This document shows positions 45,256-55,277 of a stretch of 64,000 nucleotides of DNA, one piece after another. A program made the translations under genes and the position numbers. The first letter of the stretch is position 1. Every line of letters begins with the position of its first letter. This DNA is from Dulcicalothrix desertica PCC 7102 (lineage in GTDB: Bacteria; Cyanobacteriota; Cyanobacteriia; Cyanobacteriales; Nostocaceae), in NCBI RefSeq assembly GCF_003991905.1, contig NZ_RSCL01000008.1:346193-410192 (forward strand), read 5' to 3'. A model generated the notes under the pieces. The model did not search any database. It saw nothing but the letters and a program-made list of their open reading frames with translations, and had not been told where the DNA came from.

Positions 45256-45867
45256 TCACAAAACTCCTTTGGAACTGGGGATAATACCAGCACGACGTGG
45301 GTCTATTTCAGCTGCCATTCGGGTAGCACGCGCAAAAGCTTTAAATGTAGCTTCGATGATATGGTGAGAATTAATACCATCTAATTGACGAATATGTAGT
45401 GTTGTAGAGCTATGGTTGACTAACGCAACAAAGAATTCACGTACTAACTGAGTGTCGTATGTACCTACTCGTTGCGTAGGAATTTGTAACCCGTAGCTAA
45501 GGTGAGGGCGCCCAGAAAAGTCGAGAGCAACTTGAACCAAAGCTTCATCAAGGGGTGCAAGAAAATTACCAAAGCGCACAATTCCCTTTCTATCACCCAA
45601 AGCTTTATTTAATGCTTGTCCAAGGGTAATACCAACATCTTCGTTAGTATGGTGGTCATCGATATGTAAATCACCCGTAGCGCGCACGTCTAAATCAATT
45701 AGTCCATGCGAAGCAATTTGGTGCAGCATATGGTCAAGAAACGGGATACCAGTGGCAGCGTGACAAACACCTGTGCCATCAAGGTTTATAGAAACTTCTA
45801 CATCTGTTTCGCCAGTGGTGCGGCAAACAGTAGCTGTTCGTTGGTTTAAATTTGTGAGGGTTTGCAT
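45256..45867 (-). CDS. hisB: Imidazoleglycerol-phosphate dehydratase
   Basis: 203 aa, monofunctional form usual in cyanobacteria. It dehydrates imidazole glycerol phosphate in histidine synthesis. Manganese-binding motifs: [46 protein letters not shown], and the late [20 protein letters not shown]. Start ATG 45867. It lies downstream of fabI on the same strand, an arrangement I recall in other cyanobacteria, but about 260 bp of tandem repeats separate them. Confidence 0.96.
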   Translation of the reverse strand: MQTLTNLNQRTATVCRTTGETDVEVSINLDGTGVCHAATGIPFLDHMLHQIASHGLIDLDVRATGDLHIDDHHTNEDVGITLGQALNKALGDRKGIVRFGNFLAPLDEALVQVALDFSGRPHLSYGLQIPTQRVGTYDTQLVREFFVALVNHSSTTLHIRQLDGINSHHIIEATFKAFARATRMAAEIDPRRAGIIPSSKGVL

Positions 45868-45887
45868 TCTTTTAGTTATTAGTGAGT

Positions 45888-46126
45888 CGTGCTGAGTGAG
45901 TCGTGCTGAGTGAGTCGTGCTGAGTGAGTCGTGCTGAGTGAGTCGTGCTGAGTAGAAAGAAAATTAATCCTGTATGTACGAGTTAGGAGTTAAGAATGAG
46001 AAGTTAGGAGCTACTAATTGGAAACTCATAACTTTTTACTTACAACTCATAACTCAGCACGACTCACTCAGCACTTTCAACTTACAACTCAACTCAGCAC
46101 TCAGCACTCAGTACTTTCAACTTAAA
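45888..46126. repeat. Tandem 14-mer and heptamer repeats between fabI and hisB
   Basis: Five copies of a 14-bp unit (gtgctgagtgagtc) at about 45888-45955 are followed by single heptamers and, from 46050, by inverted copies (gcacgactcactcagcac, actcagcactcagcactca). The inverted ends can fold back on one another. It is the same word family as at 18582, 50341, 60003 and 61344. Confidence 0.85.
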
Positions 46127-46131
46127 TATTA

Positions 46132-46908
46132 TTACATTCCCATAATTTCATAACCTGCATCAACATACAGCACTTGTCCGGTAATACCGCTTGATAAGTC
46201 GCTGCATAAGAAGGCAGCTGTGTTACCTACTTCTGTTTGTGTGACTGTGCGACGTAACGGCGCCACTTGCTCGACGTGGTGAATCATGTCTAAAATGCCA
46301 CCAACAGCGCTCGATGCGAGGGTGCGAATAGGTCCTGCGGAAATAGCGTTGACACGAATGTTTTGCTGTCCAAGTTCGCTGGCAAGGTAGCGAACACTTG
46401 CTTCTAAACCTGCTTTGGCCACACCCATAACATTATAATTTGGAATGGCGCGTACACCTCCTAAATAAGTTAGGGTGACAATGCTCCCACCTTCGGTCAT
46501 AAGGGGTTTTGCGGCGCCTGCTAACTGAATAAGCGAGTAAGTGCTAATTTCTAAGGCAGTATTGAAACCGGAACGCGAAGTTTGACTGAAGTCACCGCTT
46601 AAATCATCTTTGTTGGCAAAAGCAAGACAGTGAATGAGTATATCCAGCTTGTTCCATTTTGAGCTAATCTCAGCAAAAGTCGATTGAATCTCAGTTTCAT
46701 TTTGGACGTTACAAGGTAGGAATAAGCTTGGATTGAGTGGTTCAACGAGTTCAAATACCTTGCGTTCCATTTTGCCTTTGTCGTCGCTAAGGTACGTAAT
46801 ACCTAGATTGGCGCCAGCTTTATGTAATTGCTGAGCTATACCCCAAGCGATGGAACGGTTATTGGCGATACCTGTAACAAGGGCATTTTTTCCGGTTAAA
46901 TCGAGCAT
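46132..46908 (-). CDS. fabI: Enoyl-[acyl-carrier-protein] reductase (NADH)
   Basis: 258 aa, the usual length. It reduces enoyl-ACP in the last step of each fatty-acid elongation cycle. Short-chain dehydrogenase fold with the FabI features ALVTGIANNRSIAWGIAQ (nucleotide loop), the active-site Tyr-Lys in YNVMGVAKAGLEASVRYLA, NAISAGPIRTLASSAV and the C-terminal TGQVLYVDAGYEIMGM. Start ATG 46908. Confidence 0.96.
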   Translation of the reverse strand: MLDLTGKNALVTGIANNRSIAWGIAQQLHKAGANLGITYLSDDKGKMERKVFELVEPLNPSLFLPCNVQNETEIQSTFAEISSKWNKLDILIHCLAFANKDDLSGDFSQTSRSGFNTALEISTYSLIQLAGAAKPLMTEGGSIVTLTYLGGVRAIPNYNVMGVAKAGLEASVRYLASELGQQNIRVNAISAGPIRTLASSAVGGILDMIHHVEQVAPLRRTVTQTEVGNTAAFLCSDLSSGITGQVLYVDAGYEIMGM

Positions 46909-47247
46909 ATATATATTTCAAGACAGACGCATAACTAGGAGCATACTAGAATCTGATGTCTTTTGTACGAGCATGTTCAAACGTAACAAGACTCAACTTC
47001 TCATCAAAAGTTTTTGTATAAAGTGAGAGTGTTATTACCAAGGAATAATGTTATTTGTAAGCGTGTTATTACGAATGCCCAAGTTATTTCTTAAGATTTT
47101 ATGAATTTTATGTGGGTAAGAAAGCTCTTAAATTTCATATGGGAGTGTTTTTGTAAATAGTTATCAAAAAGTAGTAGCCGAAGTCATCAAAAATTATGTA
47201 TCATACAGGACAAATAACTGTGATAAACGTTGATAAAGCGAGGTTGG

Positions 47248-47261
47248 GTATAGGAAAGTAC
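47248..47261 (+). promoter_or_regulatory. NtcA-type site GTA-N8-TAC upstream of ntcA
   Basis: The sequence gtataggaaagtac fits the NtcA consensus GTA-N8-TAC exactly, 88 bp before the ntcA ATG. TATTCT hexamers that fit the TAN3T -10 form start at 47278 and 47298; the spacing to them (16 or 36) differs from the usual ~22, so the promoter class is uncertain. Autoregulation of ntcA is known in Nostocales. A short palindrome tgtatcataca lies at about 47208. Confidence 0.6.
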
Positions 47262-47348
47262 AATATTGTTGACAATGTATTCTTGAATTTTCGAGTGTAT
47301 TCTTAGGTAATCTGTTTTTATTTTCTGGCATTGGGTAGGGGAAGGGAG

Positions 47349-48020
47349 ATGATCGTGACACAAGATAAAGCCCTAGCAAATGTTTTTCGTCAGATGGCAA
47401 CCGGAGCGTTCCCACCTGTTGTGGAAACGTTTGAACGTAATAAAACCATATTTTTTCCCGGTGACCCTGCTGAACGAGTTTATTTTCTTCTTAAAGGTGC
47501 TGTGAAGCTCTCCAGGGTGTACGAAGCAGGAGAAGAAATAACGGTTGCGCTGCTGAGGGAAAATAGCGTTTTTGGCGTTTTGTCCTTACTGACTGGAAAC
47601 AAGTCGGACAGATTTTACCATGCGGTTGCGTTTACCCCTGTGGAATTGCTATCGGCGCCAATCGAGCAAGTCGAACAAGCGTTAAAGGAAAATCCCGAAT
47701 TGTCGATGTTAATGCTGCGTGGACTCTCCTCGCGGATATTGCAAACAGAGATGATGATTGAAACGCTCGCGCACCGTGACATGGGTTCGAGGTTAGTGAG
47801 CTTTCTACTAATTCTTTGTCGAGATTTTGGAGTTCCTTGTGCAGATGGCATCACAATTGATTTGAAGTTATCGCATCAAGCTATTGCTGAAGCTATTGGC
47901 TCGACTCGTGTAACCGTTACTAGGTTATTGGGCGATCTACGCGAGAAAAAGATGATTTCAATCCACAAGAAAAAAATCACTGTCCATAAACCTGTAACTC
48001 TGAGTCGTCAGTTCACTTAA
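47349..48020 (+). CDS. ntcA: Global nitrogen regulator NtcA
   Basis: 223 aa from ATG 47349 with GAAGGGAG upstream; a longer in-frame start at 47331 is unlikely. CRP/FNR fold: effector domain ([40 protein letters not shown]) that senses 2-oxoglutarate, dimer helix [20 protein letters not shown], and the winged-helix reader [20 protein letters not shown] typical of NtcA. It activates nitrogen-assimilation and heterocyst genes under nitrogen limitation. The sequence is close to full consensus. Confidence 0.97.
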
Positions 48021-48160
48021 AACTTAGTGGAGGAATATTTCGGTGGCATAGAATTTATGTAGTAAGGTTGCTTTACACGTGTAATTAGTACTACTGCTAT
48101 ACCAATAGCTCCAAGTGCGGAACGCCGTACTCTATTATTGCTCGCGCCTCCACTTACCAA
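48017..48160 (-). CDS. Possible 47-aa small protein antisense to the ntcA 3' flank
   Basis: An open frame from a TTG at 48160 (AGGAT upstream) to a TAA that overlaps the ntcA stop. It encodes a basic start ([15 protein letters not shown]), one hydrophobic segment ([12 protein letters not shown]) and a tail ending [14 protein letters not shown]. The frame is open a further ~20 codons upstream without an ATG. It is too short to judge; reported because the composition looks protein-like. The rest of the 48021-48412 gap holds nothing else I recognise. Confidence 0.25.
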
Positions 48161-48412
48161 GCGGATCCTGACTAAAATAAGAATGGCAGGACTCGCGCGA
48201 CCAATATTTTTAGAGGGACGGCGTCAGCCGCTTTTAACCTGAAGTTGAAATTTACTAAAATTAAATTAGCTTGCTCTCTTACAAATCGCACGTGCTATTT
48301 GGTGAGCTGATAATTGTTACACATTATATTTGGATATAAGTATCTTGAATTTTATATTTAACGGGGCTGTTCGTGGTATTCCCTATCACCAAGAGGTTAC
48401 AGTAGCCATTAT

Positions 48413-49903
48413 ATGACCACCGCGTTCATCCTAATTACAGCTATTTTAATTTTGGGAGGCGTTATTGCTACCGTTGGTGACCGAATTGGTACACGAGTTG
48501 GTAAAAAACGACTCTCGCTATTTAACCTACGTCCAAAAAATACGGCGGTAGTAGTAACAATACTAACGGGAATTGGCATTTCTGGTTCAACGTTAGGGAT
48601 ATTATTTCTCGCCGATGATGGGTTGCGAAAAGGAGTATTTGAGTTAGAGAATATTCAGAAGGATTTACGACGTAAACGTGAACAGCTAAAAGGCGCCGAA
48701 ACTCAAATTAGTCAAGTTACAAGCGAACTGAGTCAAGCAAAGCAGCAGCAAGCAGAAGCACAACAGCGTTTAGAAGCGACGAATCAGAACCTGCAACAGG
48801 CAAACAAAAAACAAAGAGAAACACAAACCCAACTTAACAAAACCCTTACAGTCCAAGCACAAACTCAAAATCAACTCCAAGAAACACAAACCCGTCTGAC
48901 TAAGGTAGTCGCGCAGTACCGACAAGCTATATCACAACTACAAAGCGTCTACGACGAACGTAAAAAGCTTCAGCAAGAAATTAGCTTACAAAAGGCAGAA
49001 AGTCAAAGACTATTTAACGAGGCGTCATTAGCAATCGACGAAGCCAAAAATGCCATTAGTAGACGTGACCGTGAACTTGCCAAGCGTAAAGATGCCATTG
49101 AGTTACGTGACCGCAAAATCAATAACCTCGATACCGTAATCCAAAAGCGCAACATCGAAATTACCGCACGCGAGCAAATTATTGCCCAACGTGAATCACG
49201 TCTTAAAGAACTTGAATCGCAGCAAAGTGATTTAGAGCAAGAAGTAGCAAGACTAGAAAAGTACTATCAATCATTCCGCGACTTGCGTTTGGGTAAATTA
49301 GCTTTGGTTCGCGGTCAAGTTATCGCATCAGCAGTAGTTAGCGTCCAACAACCAAGTGCAGCCAAGCAAGCAGTAAGACAGCTTTTAGAAGAAGCTAATC
49401 GTAATGCGGTTTCAGAACTGACCGAACCTGGTACAAATCCACCAGCAGACGGTATTTTGCAAATCTCAAAAGAACAAGTACAGCAATTGAGCAAGCAAAT
49501 TGAAAACGGACGCGAATATGTAGTACGAGTGTTTTCAGCAGGTAACTATGTACGAGGAGAAAAACGAATTGAATTTTTCACCGATGCCACTTTAAATCAA
49601 ATCGTATTTCGAGGGGGAGAGCTTTTGGCAACCACAACAGCTGATCCCAATACGATGACATCTTATCAAATGCGCCAAAGACTCGATTTGTTAATTTCCG
49701 CTTCGCAATTCCGGGCACGGAATGCTGGTATATTAAACGATATTCAAATTGATAGTACATTCTTGCGCTTCTTAGCACAGCTACGACAGTACCAGCAACC
49801 TGTTGAAATTCGAGCTATTGCATCTGAAGATACTTATACAGCAGGACCTTTAAGGGTTAAGCTAATCGCAATCCAAAACGGGCAAGTTATTTTTAGTACT
49901 TAA
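48413..49903 (+). CDS. DUF3084 coiled-coil membrane protein
   Basis: 496 aa. Two N-terminal membrane helices (TAFILITAILILGGVIATVG; VVVTILTGIGISGSTLGILF) frame the conserved cytoplasmic loop GTRVGKKRLSLFNLRPKNTA, characteristic of DUF3084. Residues ~75-290 are a long Gln/Glu/Arg-rich coiled coil with repeated QAQTQNQLQETQTRL-like heptads; the C-terminal ~200 residues are globular (LGKLALVRGQVIASAVV; EYVVRVFSAGNYVRG). Function unknown. It is followed after 21 bp by the YqgF gene and then by the convergent DUF3146 gene, a cluster typical of cyanobacteria. Confidence 0.9.
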   Translation: MTTAFILITAILILGGVIATVGDRIGTRVGKKRLSLFNLRPKNTAVVVTILTGIGISGSTLGILFLADDGLRKGVFELENIQKDLRRKREQLKGAETQISQVTSELSQAKQQQAEAQQRLEATNQNLQQANKKQRETQTQLNKTLTVQAQTQNQLQETQTRLTKVVAQYRQAISQLQSVYDERKKLQQEISLQKAESQRLFNEASLAIDEAKNAISRRDRELAKRKDAIELRDRKINNLDTVIQKRNIEITAREQIIAQRESRLKELESQQSDLEQEVARLEKYYQSFRDLRLGKLALVRGQVIASAVVSVQQPSAAKQAVRQLLEEANRNAVSELTEPGTNPPADGILQISKEQVQQLSKQIENGREYVVRVFSAGNYVRGEKRIEFFTDATLNQIVFRGGELLATTTADPNTMTSYQMRQRLDLLISASQFRARNAGILNDIQIDSTFLRFLAQLRQYQQPVEIRAIASEDTYTAGPLRVKLIAIQNGQVIFST

Positions 49904-49924
49904 ATAAGATGACTCATAACTTTT

Positions 49925-50341
49925 ATGACACAACCAATGATTCTAGGTTTTGACCCTGGAAAAGATAAATGTGGTGTAGCGGTAATGGGACTAGACCGCC
50001 AGTTATACTACCATGAAGTTGTTCCGGCGCCTTCTGCGATTGTAGAAATCATCCAACTGCGGCAAAAATACCCCATAACATTACTAGTAATGGGCGACCA
50101 AACCACCGCAAAACAATGGAAAAAAAAGTTAAACGACGAATTGACGGAAACAATAAATATTATTTTGGTAGATGAACGTTATACAACCTTAGAAGCGCGT
50201 GACCGCTACTGGCAAATGTATCCACCCCAAGGATTAAATAAACTTTTACCCCAAGGTATGCGTCAACCTCCGCGACCAATCGACGATATCGTAGCGATTT
50301 TGCTCATCGAACGATATTTAAGCCGACTAACTCATAAATAG
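49925..50341 (+). CDS. YqgF/RuvX-type RNase H-like nuclease
   Basis: 138 aa. RNase H-like fold: first acidic motif ILGFDPGKDKCGVAVMGLDR, second LLVMGDQTT, VDERYTTLEARDRYW and a C-terminal acidic helix PPRPIDDIVAILLIERYL. YqgF proteins process the pre-16S rRNA 5' end or act as resolvase-like nucleases; this is the divergent cyanobacterial second type, so the substrate is uncertain. Probably co-transcribed with the DUF3084 gene. Confidence 0.85.
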   Translation: MTQPMILGFDPGKDKCGVAVMGLDRQLYYHEVVPAPSAIVEIIQLRQKYPITLLVMGDQTTAKQWKKKLNDELTETINIILVDERYTTLEARDRYWQMYPPQGLNKLLPQGMRQPPRPIDDIVAILLIERYLSRLTHK

Positions 50342-50441
50342 TGCTGAATAAATAGTTCTGAGTAGAAAATGCGCTCGTGCTGAGTATATTTTGTAACTCT
50401 CCTAGTCATACTCAGCACTCATTACTCAGCACTCATTACTT
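50341..50441. repeat. Degenerate heptamer repeats with inverted ends
   Basis: Units gtgctga and gttctga on the left and actcagcactcattactcag on the right, between the convergent YqgF and DUF3146 stops. They can form a fold-back structure and may terminate both genes. Confidence 0.7.
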
Positions 50442-50443
50442 TT

Positions 50444-50707
50444 TCATAAATCGGCACGAATAGTAAACGCATAATCACCTCCTGGTTCAAGTTGATAATC
50501 CTTTTGCTCCAAAAAGCGACCAAGCGGTTCCTTAATTAATGCTCGACCTTGAGAAGGTTTAACAGTCAGTTCCCCTTGGCGGAAATGCCATTGGAACTGC
50601 CACTCAAATTCGCCCGCGCGCACTTCGCCTTCAAGTAAGCCTTGCTGCCAAGACTGGCGTATAACCCTAACATGGGCAGTAGTTTCAGGTAGACGTTTGG
50701 CACTCAC
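50444..50707 (-). CDS. DUF3146 family protein
   Basis: 87 aa, a small cyanobacteria-specific protein. Conserved features: TTAHVRVIRQSWQQGLLEGE, AGEFEWQFQWHFRQGELTV, and the C-terminal GRALIKEPLGRFLEQKDY. No known function. It is convergent with the YqgF gene; the 295-bp gap on its 5' side (to 51003) is AT-rich and holds only promoters as far as I can see. Confidence 0.85.
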   Translation of the reverse strand: MSAKRLPETTAHVRVIRQSWQQGLLEGEVRAGEFEWQFQWHFRQGELTVKPSQGRALIKEPLGRFLEQKDYQLEPGGDYAFTIRADL

Positions 50708-51002
50708 AGCATTAATTAATTGGATTCTTTTACTTAGTTACGTAATTATGACCGTACATCGCTGTACATTTAACTAACTTACATCAAATATTGTGATTTG
50801 ACTTGTACAGTACCTAAGTCGTTTGTCATAAATTTATAAAACAAATATAAATGTAACTAGTATTTAGACATAATACTCATGATACAGATCAAGCAAAAAT
50901 GCCTTTAAGTAGTTGCGTATTTTTGCGGTTGTAGAAAAATACATAGCAAAGCCATTTTGGGAGTAGTAAGCTCGCTTCTAATTCTCCTCAATGTAATATG
51001 TT

Positions 51003-52538
51003 ATGACACCGCCAAACATAATCGAACAAGCAAAAAAAGGTGACCCCAAGGCAATAACGTCACTGTTGAATCGTTCTTTCCAAGCTCATGGTATTAGTGT
51101 CGAAGCGCTTCTTCAAGATAATTGCTTACAAGTTTGGCTGAAATCAAATCAACCACCCGACCAAACAAGTTCGGTTGCATTTATCCGTCATGGAATGACG
51201 AAATTAGGCGCCAGCGTTATCAAAACAGTTAAAATTTACGCATGGCAAGGAAGTGAAAATCTACCTTGTTGGAATGCTGAATTTAGTTTAGATAACTTAA
51301 ATGCGTCTCAACAAGAACAAGAACTTAAACAGCTTGCGAGTTCTGGAAATGTTGAAGCAATAGCAAAAATTTTAAATACCGCTTTTTATAAACAAAATAT
51401 TAATATTGCAAAAATTACTATTAAAGATAACTGTTTACAAATATTATTAGAATCATCTCAAACTCCTAATCAATCGCTATCAACAGCTATTCTTCGTAAA
51501 GAATTAGTGCGATTAAAAATTCAATCAATTAAAACAATTAAAGTTTACGGTAGAGAACTACAGCAAGAAATGCCTGCTTGGTTTCAAGAGTTTAATGTTG
51601 GTGAAGGTAAGCTAACACCGATAATACCAACTTCTCAGGCGCCAGCAAACCCAGAATTTTTAGCAATGCTGCGAACGTTCAAGTTTGACTCGGTAGTACC
51701 ATTCAAAGATGTTCTTAGCGGTAAGTTATATAATAGTAATACAGTTAGACTACTTTTATTCTTTGGTTTATTTCCTTTAGGGATAAGTTTAATCGCTAGA
51801 ACATCCGGTCTTGGTTTAATAGCTTTTATATTAGGTATTTATTATTCATCTATTTGGGGAGTAGTACTGTATGATTTGCTCAAGCCAGCAGCATTCTCCT
51901 GGGGAAATACGCTGAGATGTAGCTTATTTACAGCGTTCATCGGTATTCCAATACTTTTATTTTTCCAAAGAGTACCCCCATTTACATTTCTTTACAGTGC
52001 AATCGGCCAAGAAGCACTCATACCCCAACTAATTGGTTTTATTTTGGGAGTCGGTGTTTTAGAAGAAGCATGTAAAGCTTTACCAGTTTACTTATTTTTA
52101 CTACGTCCAGGTAAATTACAAGACCCGTTTACTTCCGCATTTTATGGAGCAATGTCAGGTTTAGGATTTGCCGTTGCAGAAGGTGTTCAATATTCTTATA
52201 AATACGCAATTAGTCTTGCAACTGGGCAAAGCGATTTTGGCTTTTATGTACTAATAAATACGATTAGATTTGTATCTTTACCTTTGTATCATGCCATCTG
52301 GGCAGGTATATTTGGATATTTTATTGGTTTAGCAGCAATTAACCCGTCCCGAAAAGGTTCAATATTATTTATCGGTCTAACGATTTCTGCTGTGTTACAT
52401 GGAAGTTACAATACTTTTTCTAGCGGACTAATTGGTTTTGCTATTCTTGGCTTCTCCATTTTACTATTTGTTACATACTTAAATCGCAGTCAACAAATAG
52501 TGTCAGAAATGGAGAAAGCTGAACTGGAAGGATTTTAG
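51003..52538 (+). CDS. PrsW-type intramembrane metalloprotease with two N-terminal repeats
   Basis: 511 aa. Residues ~1-95 and ~108-200 are two copies of one domain (AITSLLNRSFQAHGISVEAL ... DNCLQVWLKSNQPPDQ and AIAKILNTAFYKQNINIAKI ... DNCLQILLESSQTPNQ). The rest is a membrane domain with about eight helices and the PrsW motifs: GVLEEACKALPVYLF (EExxK), GFAVAEGVQY, PLYHAIWAGIFGYF and ISAVLHGSYNTF. PrsW proteases cleave membrane-bound anti-sigma or stress proteins; the substrate here is unknown. ATG 51003. Confidence 0.85.
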   Translation: MTPPNIIEQAKKGDPKAITSLLNRSFQAHGISVEALLQDNCLQVWLKSNQPPDQTSSVAFIRHGMTKLGASVIKTVKIYAWQGSENLPCWNAEFSLDNLNASQQEQELKQLASSGNVEAIAKILNTAFYKQNINIAKITIKDNCLQILLESSQTPNQSLSTAILRKELVRLKIQSIKTIKVYGRELQQEMPAWFQEFNVGEGKLTPIIPTSQAPANPEFLAMLRTFKFDSVVPFKDVLSGKLYNSNTVRLLLFFGLFPLGISLIARTSGLGLIAFILGIYYSSIWGVVLYDLLKPAAFSWGNTLRCSLFTAFIGIPILLFFQRVPPFTFLYSAIGQEALIPQLIGFILGVGVLEEACKALPVYLFLLRPGKLQDPFTSAFYGAMSGLGFAVAEGVQYSYKYAISLATGQSDFGFYVLINTIRFVSLPLYHAIWAGIFGYFIGLAAINPSRKGSILFIGLTISAVLHGSYNTFSSGLIGFAILGFSILLFVTYLNRSQQIVSEMEKAELEGF

Positions 52539-52550
52539 CTCACCCCTACT

Positions 52551-52676
52551 ATAGCCCGACTGTAAGGGCGGGTTAACAGATATCCTACAACTACACTACT
52601 AGTATAGCCCGACTGTAAGGGCGGGTTAACAGATATCCTACAACTACACTACTAGTATAGTAAACCCGCCCTTACA
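52551..52676. repeat. Tandem 53-bp repeats with long hairpin (GGGCGGGTT family)
   Basis: Two 53-bp copies begin atagcccgactgtaagggcg at 52551 and 52604; a partial third carries the complementary arm. tgtaagggcgggttaac (52614-52630) pairs with gtaaacccgcccttaca (52660-52676). It lies between convergent prsW-like and pnp genes, so it likely terminates both. The element is related to those at 17114 and 37787. Confidence 0.85.
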
Positions 52677-52686
52677 TTATCCGCGC

Positions 52687-54837
52687 CTACTTAGTAGCAG
52701 CTTCGCGTGCAGCAGCAGCTTGGTCAGGATGAATACCTAAGCGAGTGAGATTGATCCTACCTTTGTTATCAATCTCGCGTACTTTAATAATCACCTCATC
52801 ACCAACAGCTACCTCATCCTCAACTTTGCCAACACGATAATCAGCAAGCTGGGAAATGTGAATCATGCCTTCTTTACCAGGCAAAAATTCTACAAAAGCA
52901 CCTATTGGTATAATTCGAGTCACACGACCTACGTAAACATCACCTTCATTGAGTTTACGTGTCATGCCTTGAACAATATTGCGTGCTTTCTTGGCTTTAT
53001 TTTCATCGATAGCAGAAATAGTAACGGTACCATCATCTTCGATATCGATTTTGGCGCCAGTTTCTTCGGTAATGCCTTTAATCGTTTTACCACCGGGTCC
53101 AATGACCAGACCAATCATGTCTGGGTCAATCTTAATGGTAAGTAGACGTGGGGCAAACGGCGACATTTCCGTGCGTGGCTTATCAATAGCAGCCAACATT
53201 TTACCGAGAATATGTAAGCGTGCGTCTTTGGCTTGATGAACAGCTTGAGCAATTACTTCCATCGATAACCCAGAAATTTTCATGTCCATTTGCAGGGCAG
53301 TAATTCCTGAGTCGGTACCAGCTACTTTAAAGTCCATGTCACCCAAGAAATCTTCTATACCTTGGATATCAGTAAGTACACGCACCTCATCGCCTTCTTT
53401 AATTAAACCCATTGCGGCGCCGCTAACAGGTTTAATAATTGGTACACCTGCATCCATTAAGGCTAAGGTAGAACCGCATACCGAACCCATTGAGGTAGAA
53501 CCGTTAGAAGATAAAACCTCAGAAACCACACGAATAACATAAGGGAATTCGTTTTTAGGTGGTAGTACAGGTAACATGGCTCTTTCTGCTAAAGCACCAT
53601 GCCCAATTTCCCGCCGACCTGGCGCCCGCATGGGTTTAGTTTCTCCAACAGAGAAAGGAGGGAAATTATAATGATGCATGTAGCGTTTTTCTTGGTCTAC
53701 CTGCAAATCATCGTTCAAATTTTGAGCATCACCAGGAGTACCAAGAGTACATGCAGACAAAACTTGGGTTAGTCCACGGTTGAATAAACCAGTACCATGA
53801 ACGCGCTTGGGAATAATGCTAGTTTGACAGGAAACAGGACGTACTTCGTCGAGTTTACGACCATCCACACGAACATTATCTTCAATAATTTGAAGCCGCA
53901 TAAAGTGTTTGGTAATTTCTTTGAAAGTATTACCAAGCGCTTTACCATCTGCTACAGCAGCTAAACGTATCGGGTCTTCTTCCGACATTTCCTCTATAGC
54001 ATGTTTGATGGCATCCTTGACTTCATCTAAAGCGGCATCGCGTTCAGTTTTAGTAAATTCAAACTGTGCCAAGATTTTTTTGATGTCACCTGTAGCACGT
54101 TCGCGAATAAAGTTCGCTAACGTTTGGTCTACGGATGGAGGTTCTTCTTGAATTATTTCAATTCCTAGTTCAGCTAATAAATCGCGCTGTGCTTGAATTA
54201 AATCTTGCACCGCTTCATAGCCAAATTCGATTGCCTCGATAATATCGCGTTCGGGCAGTTGATTGGCGCCAGCTTCCACCATGATTACACCGTCAGGCGA
54301 ACCTGCAACAACTAAATCAAGGTCACCAGCTTCAATTTCTGCATAAGTAGGGTTGATGATAAAATCATCACCTACCAAGCCGACGCGCACGGCTGCCATT
54401 GGGCCATTAAATGGAATTTTTGCTAACAGCGTTGCAATTGAGGCGCCTGTAACTGCCAATACATCAGGTGGTACTAATTCATCCATCGAGAGCGTCAATG
54501 CTACCACTTGCAGGTCATCGCGCAACCAAGACGGAAAAAGAGGACGTAGTGGACGGTCAATTAAACGACTTGTCAGAATAGCTCTTTCTGGTGGTCGTCC
54601 TTCGCGCCGTAACATCCCTCCAGGAATTCTACCTGCTGCATACAGTCTTTCTTCGTAATCTACGGTCAAAGGTAGAAAATCGATGCCTTCTCTGGCTTGC
54701 GAGCGCGTCGCTGTTACTAGAACCGCCGTATCCCCAGATTGTAGCAAAACAGACCCACCAGCCTGGGGAGCAAGCAAGCCGACCTTCAGTCGAATATCCC
54801 GTCCATCAAAGGATATTGACTTCTCAAATTCTCCCAT
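52687..54837 (-). CDS. pnp: Polyribonucleotide nucleotidyltransferase (PNPase)
   Basis: 716 aa, full length. It degrades RNA 3' to 5' by phosphorolysis and can add heteropolymeric tails in cyanobacteria. Two RNase PH domains (first from [20 protein letters not shown]; second from [20 protein letters not shown] with the catalytic [15 protein letters not shown], and MDMKISGLS), a KH domain ([20 protein letters not shown]) and a C-terminal S1 domain ([20 protein letters not shown]). Start ATG 54837 has GGAAAAAAAACTG upstream on the coding strand. Confidence 0.97.
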   Translation of the reverse strand: MGEFEKSISFDGRDIRLKVGLLAPQAGGSVLLQSGDTAVLVTATRSQAREGIDFLPLTVDYEERLYAAGRIPGGMLRREGRPPERAILTSRLIDRPLRPLFPSWLRDDLQVVALTLSMDELVPPDVLAVTGASIATLLAKIPFNGPMAAVRVGLVGDDFIINPTYAEIEAGDLDLVVAGSPDGVIMVEAGANQLPERDIIEAIEFGYEAVQDLIQAQRDLLAELGIEIIQEEPPSVDQTLANFIRERATGDIKKILAQFEFTKTERDAALDEVKDAIKHAIEEMSEEDPIRLAAVADGKALGNTFKEITKHFMRLQIIEDNVRVDGRKLDEVRPVSCQTSIIPKRVHGTGLFNRGLTQVLSACTLGTPGDAQNLNDDLQVDQEKRYMHHYNFPPFSVGETKPMRAPGRREIGHGALAERAMLPVLPPKNEFPYVIRVVSEVLSSNGSTSMGSVCGSTLALMDAGVPIIKPVSGAAMGLIKEGDEVRVLTDIQGIEDFLGDMDFKVAGTDSGITALQMDMKISGLSMEVIAQAVHQAKDARLHILGKMLAAIDKPRTEMSPFAPRLLTIKIDPDMIGLVIGPGGKTIKGITEETGAKIDIEDDGTVTISAIDENKAKKARNIVQGMTRKLNEGDVYVGRVTRIIPIGAFVEFLPGKEGMIHISQLADYRVGKVEDEVAVGDEVIIKVREIDNKGRINLTRLGIHPDQAAAAREAATK

Positions 54838-54959
54838 TCAGTTTTTTTTCCTTCTACGATCTCTTTTCTCTAGTAAGGCAATCCTAACATTTATGTACTA
54901 TGGCTGGTAGTTATTATAGTTAAGACTTTTGAGTAAATATCTATAACTTTTTCCGCCGT

Positions 54960-55217
54960 TTGTTAGTTTTTTCAATGTTCAAGCATATTGTAGCCAATTT
55001 TGCTTCTACTTTACATGTAGAATTATTTTGTACCTCACAAAGGTTTTGGGCGCCTATGTTTAAGCAGCCCGCCCATTGTACAATCAAAGTAGTAGAACAG
55101 ATGCGCTTGTACTTAAAACAGGTAGCCGAGTTAGAAAATATTGGCTACCAACCCTACAAAGAGCCACGAGACATCGTTTTAATACAAGCGCTACTCTTAA
55201 TTGATGACAAGCTATAA
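54960..55217 (+). CDS. Possible small hypothetical protein
   Basis: 85 aa from a TTG at 54960, or 80 aa from ATG 54975 (MFKHIVANFAST) and 53 aa from ATG 55056. No family recognised. The C-terminal half (VVEQMRLYLKQVAELENIGY and IVLIQALLLIDD) is helical and protein-like. It sits between the divergent pnp promoter and the SNF2 gene. The ribosome-binding signal is weak, so it may not be a gene. Confidence 0.4.
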   Translation: MLVFSMFKHIVANFASTLHVELFCTSQRFWAPMFKQPAHCTIKVVEQMRLYLKQVAELENIGYQPYKEPRDIVLIQALLLIDDKL

Positions 55218-55277
55218 TTAAAAATCTACGTCGCGCAGTGAACCAAATATTATTTAGTAATTATTAGTGTCTGGCAG

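Noticed and set aside
45888..45955. 14-bp tandem repeats as CRISPR or iteron origin
   Set aside because: No spacers, and no replication gene nearby; the words match the common cyanobacterial heptamer family.
53282..54887. Several plus-strand frames opposite pnp
   Set aside because: They are antisense shadows of the strongly conserved PNPase coding sequence.
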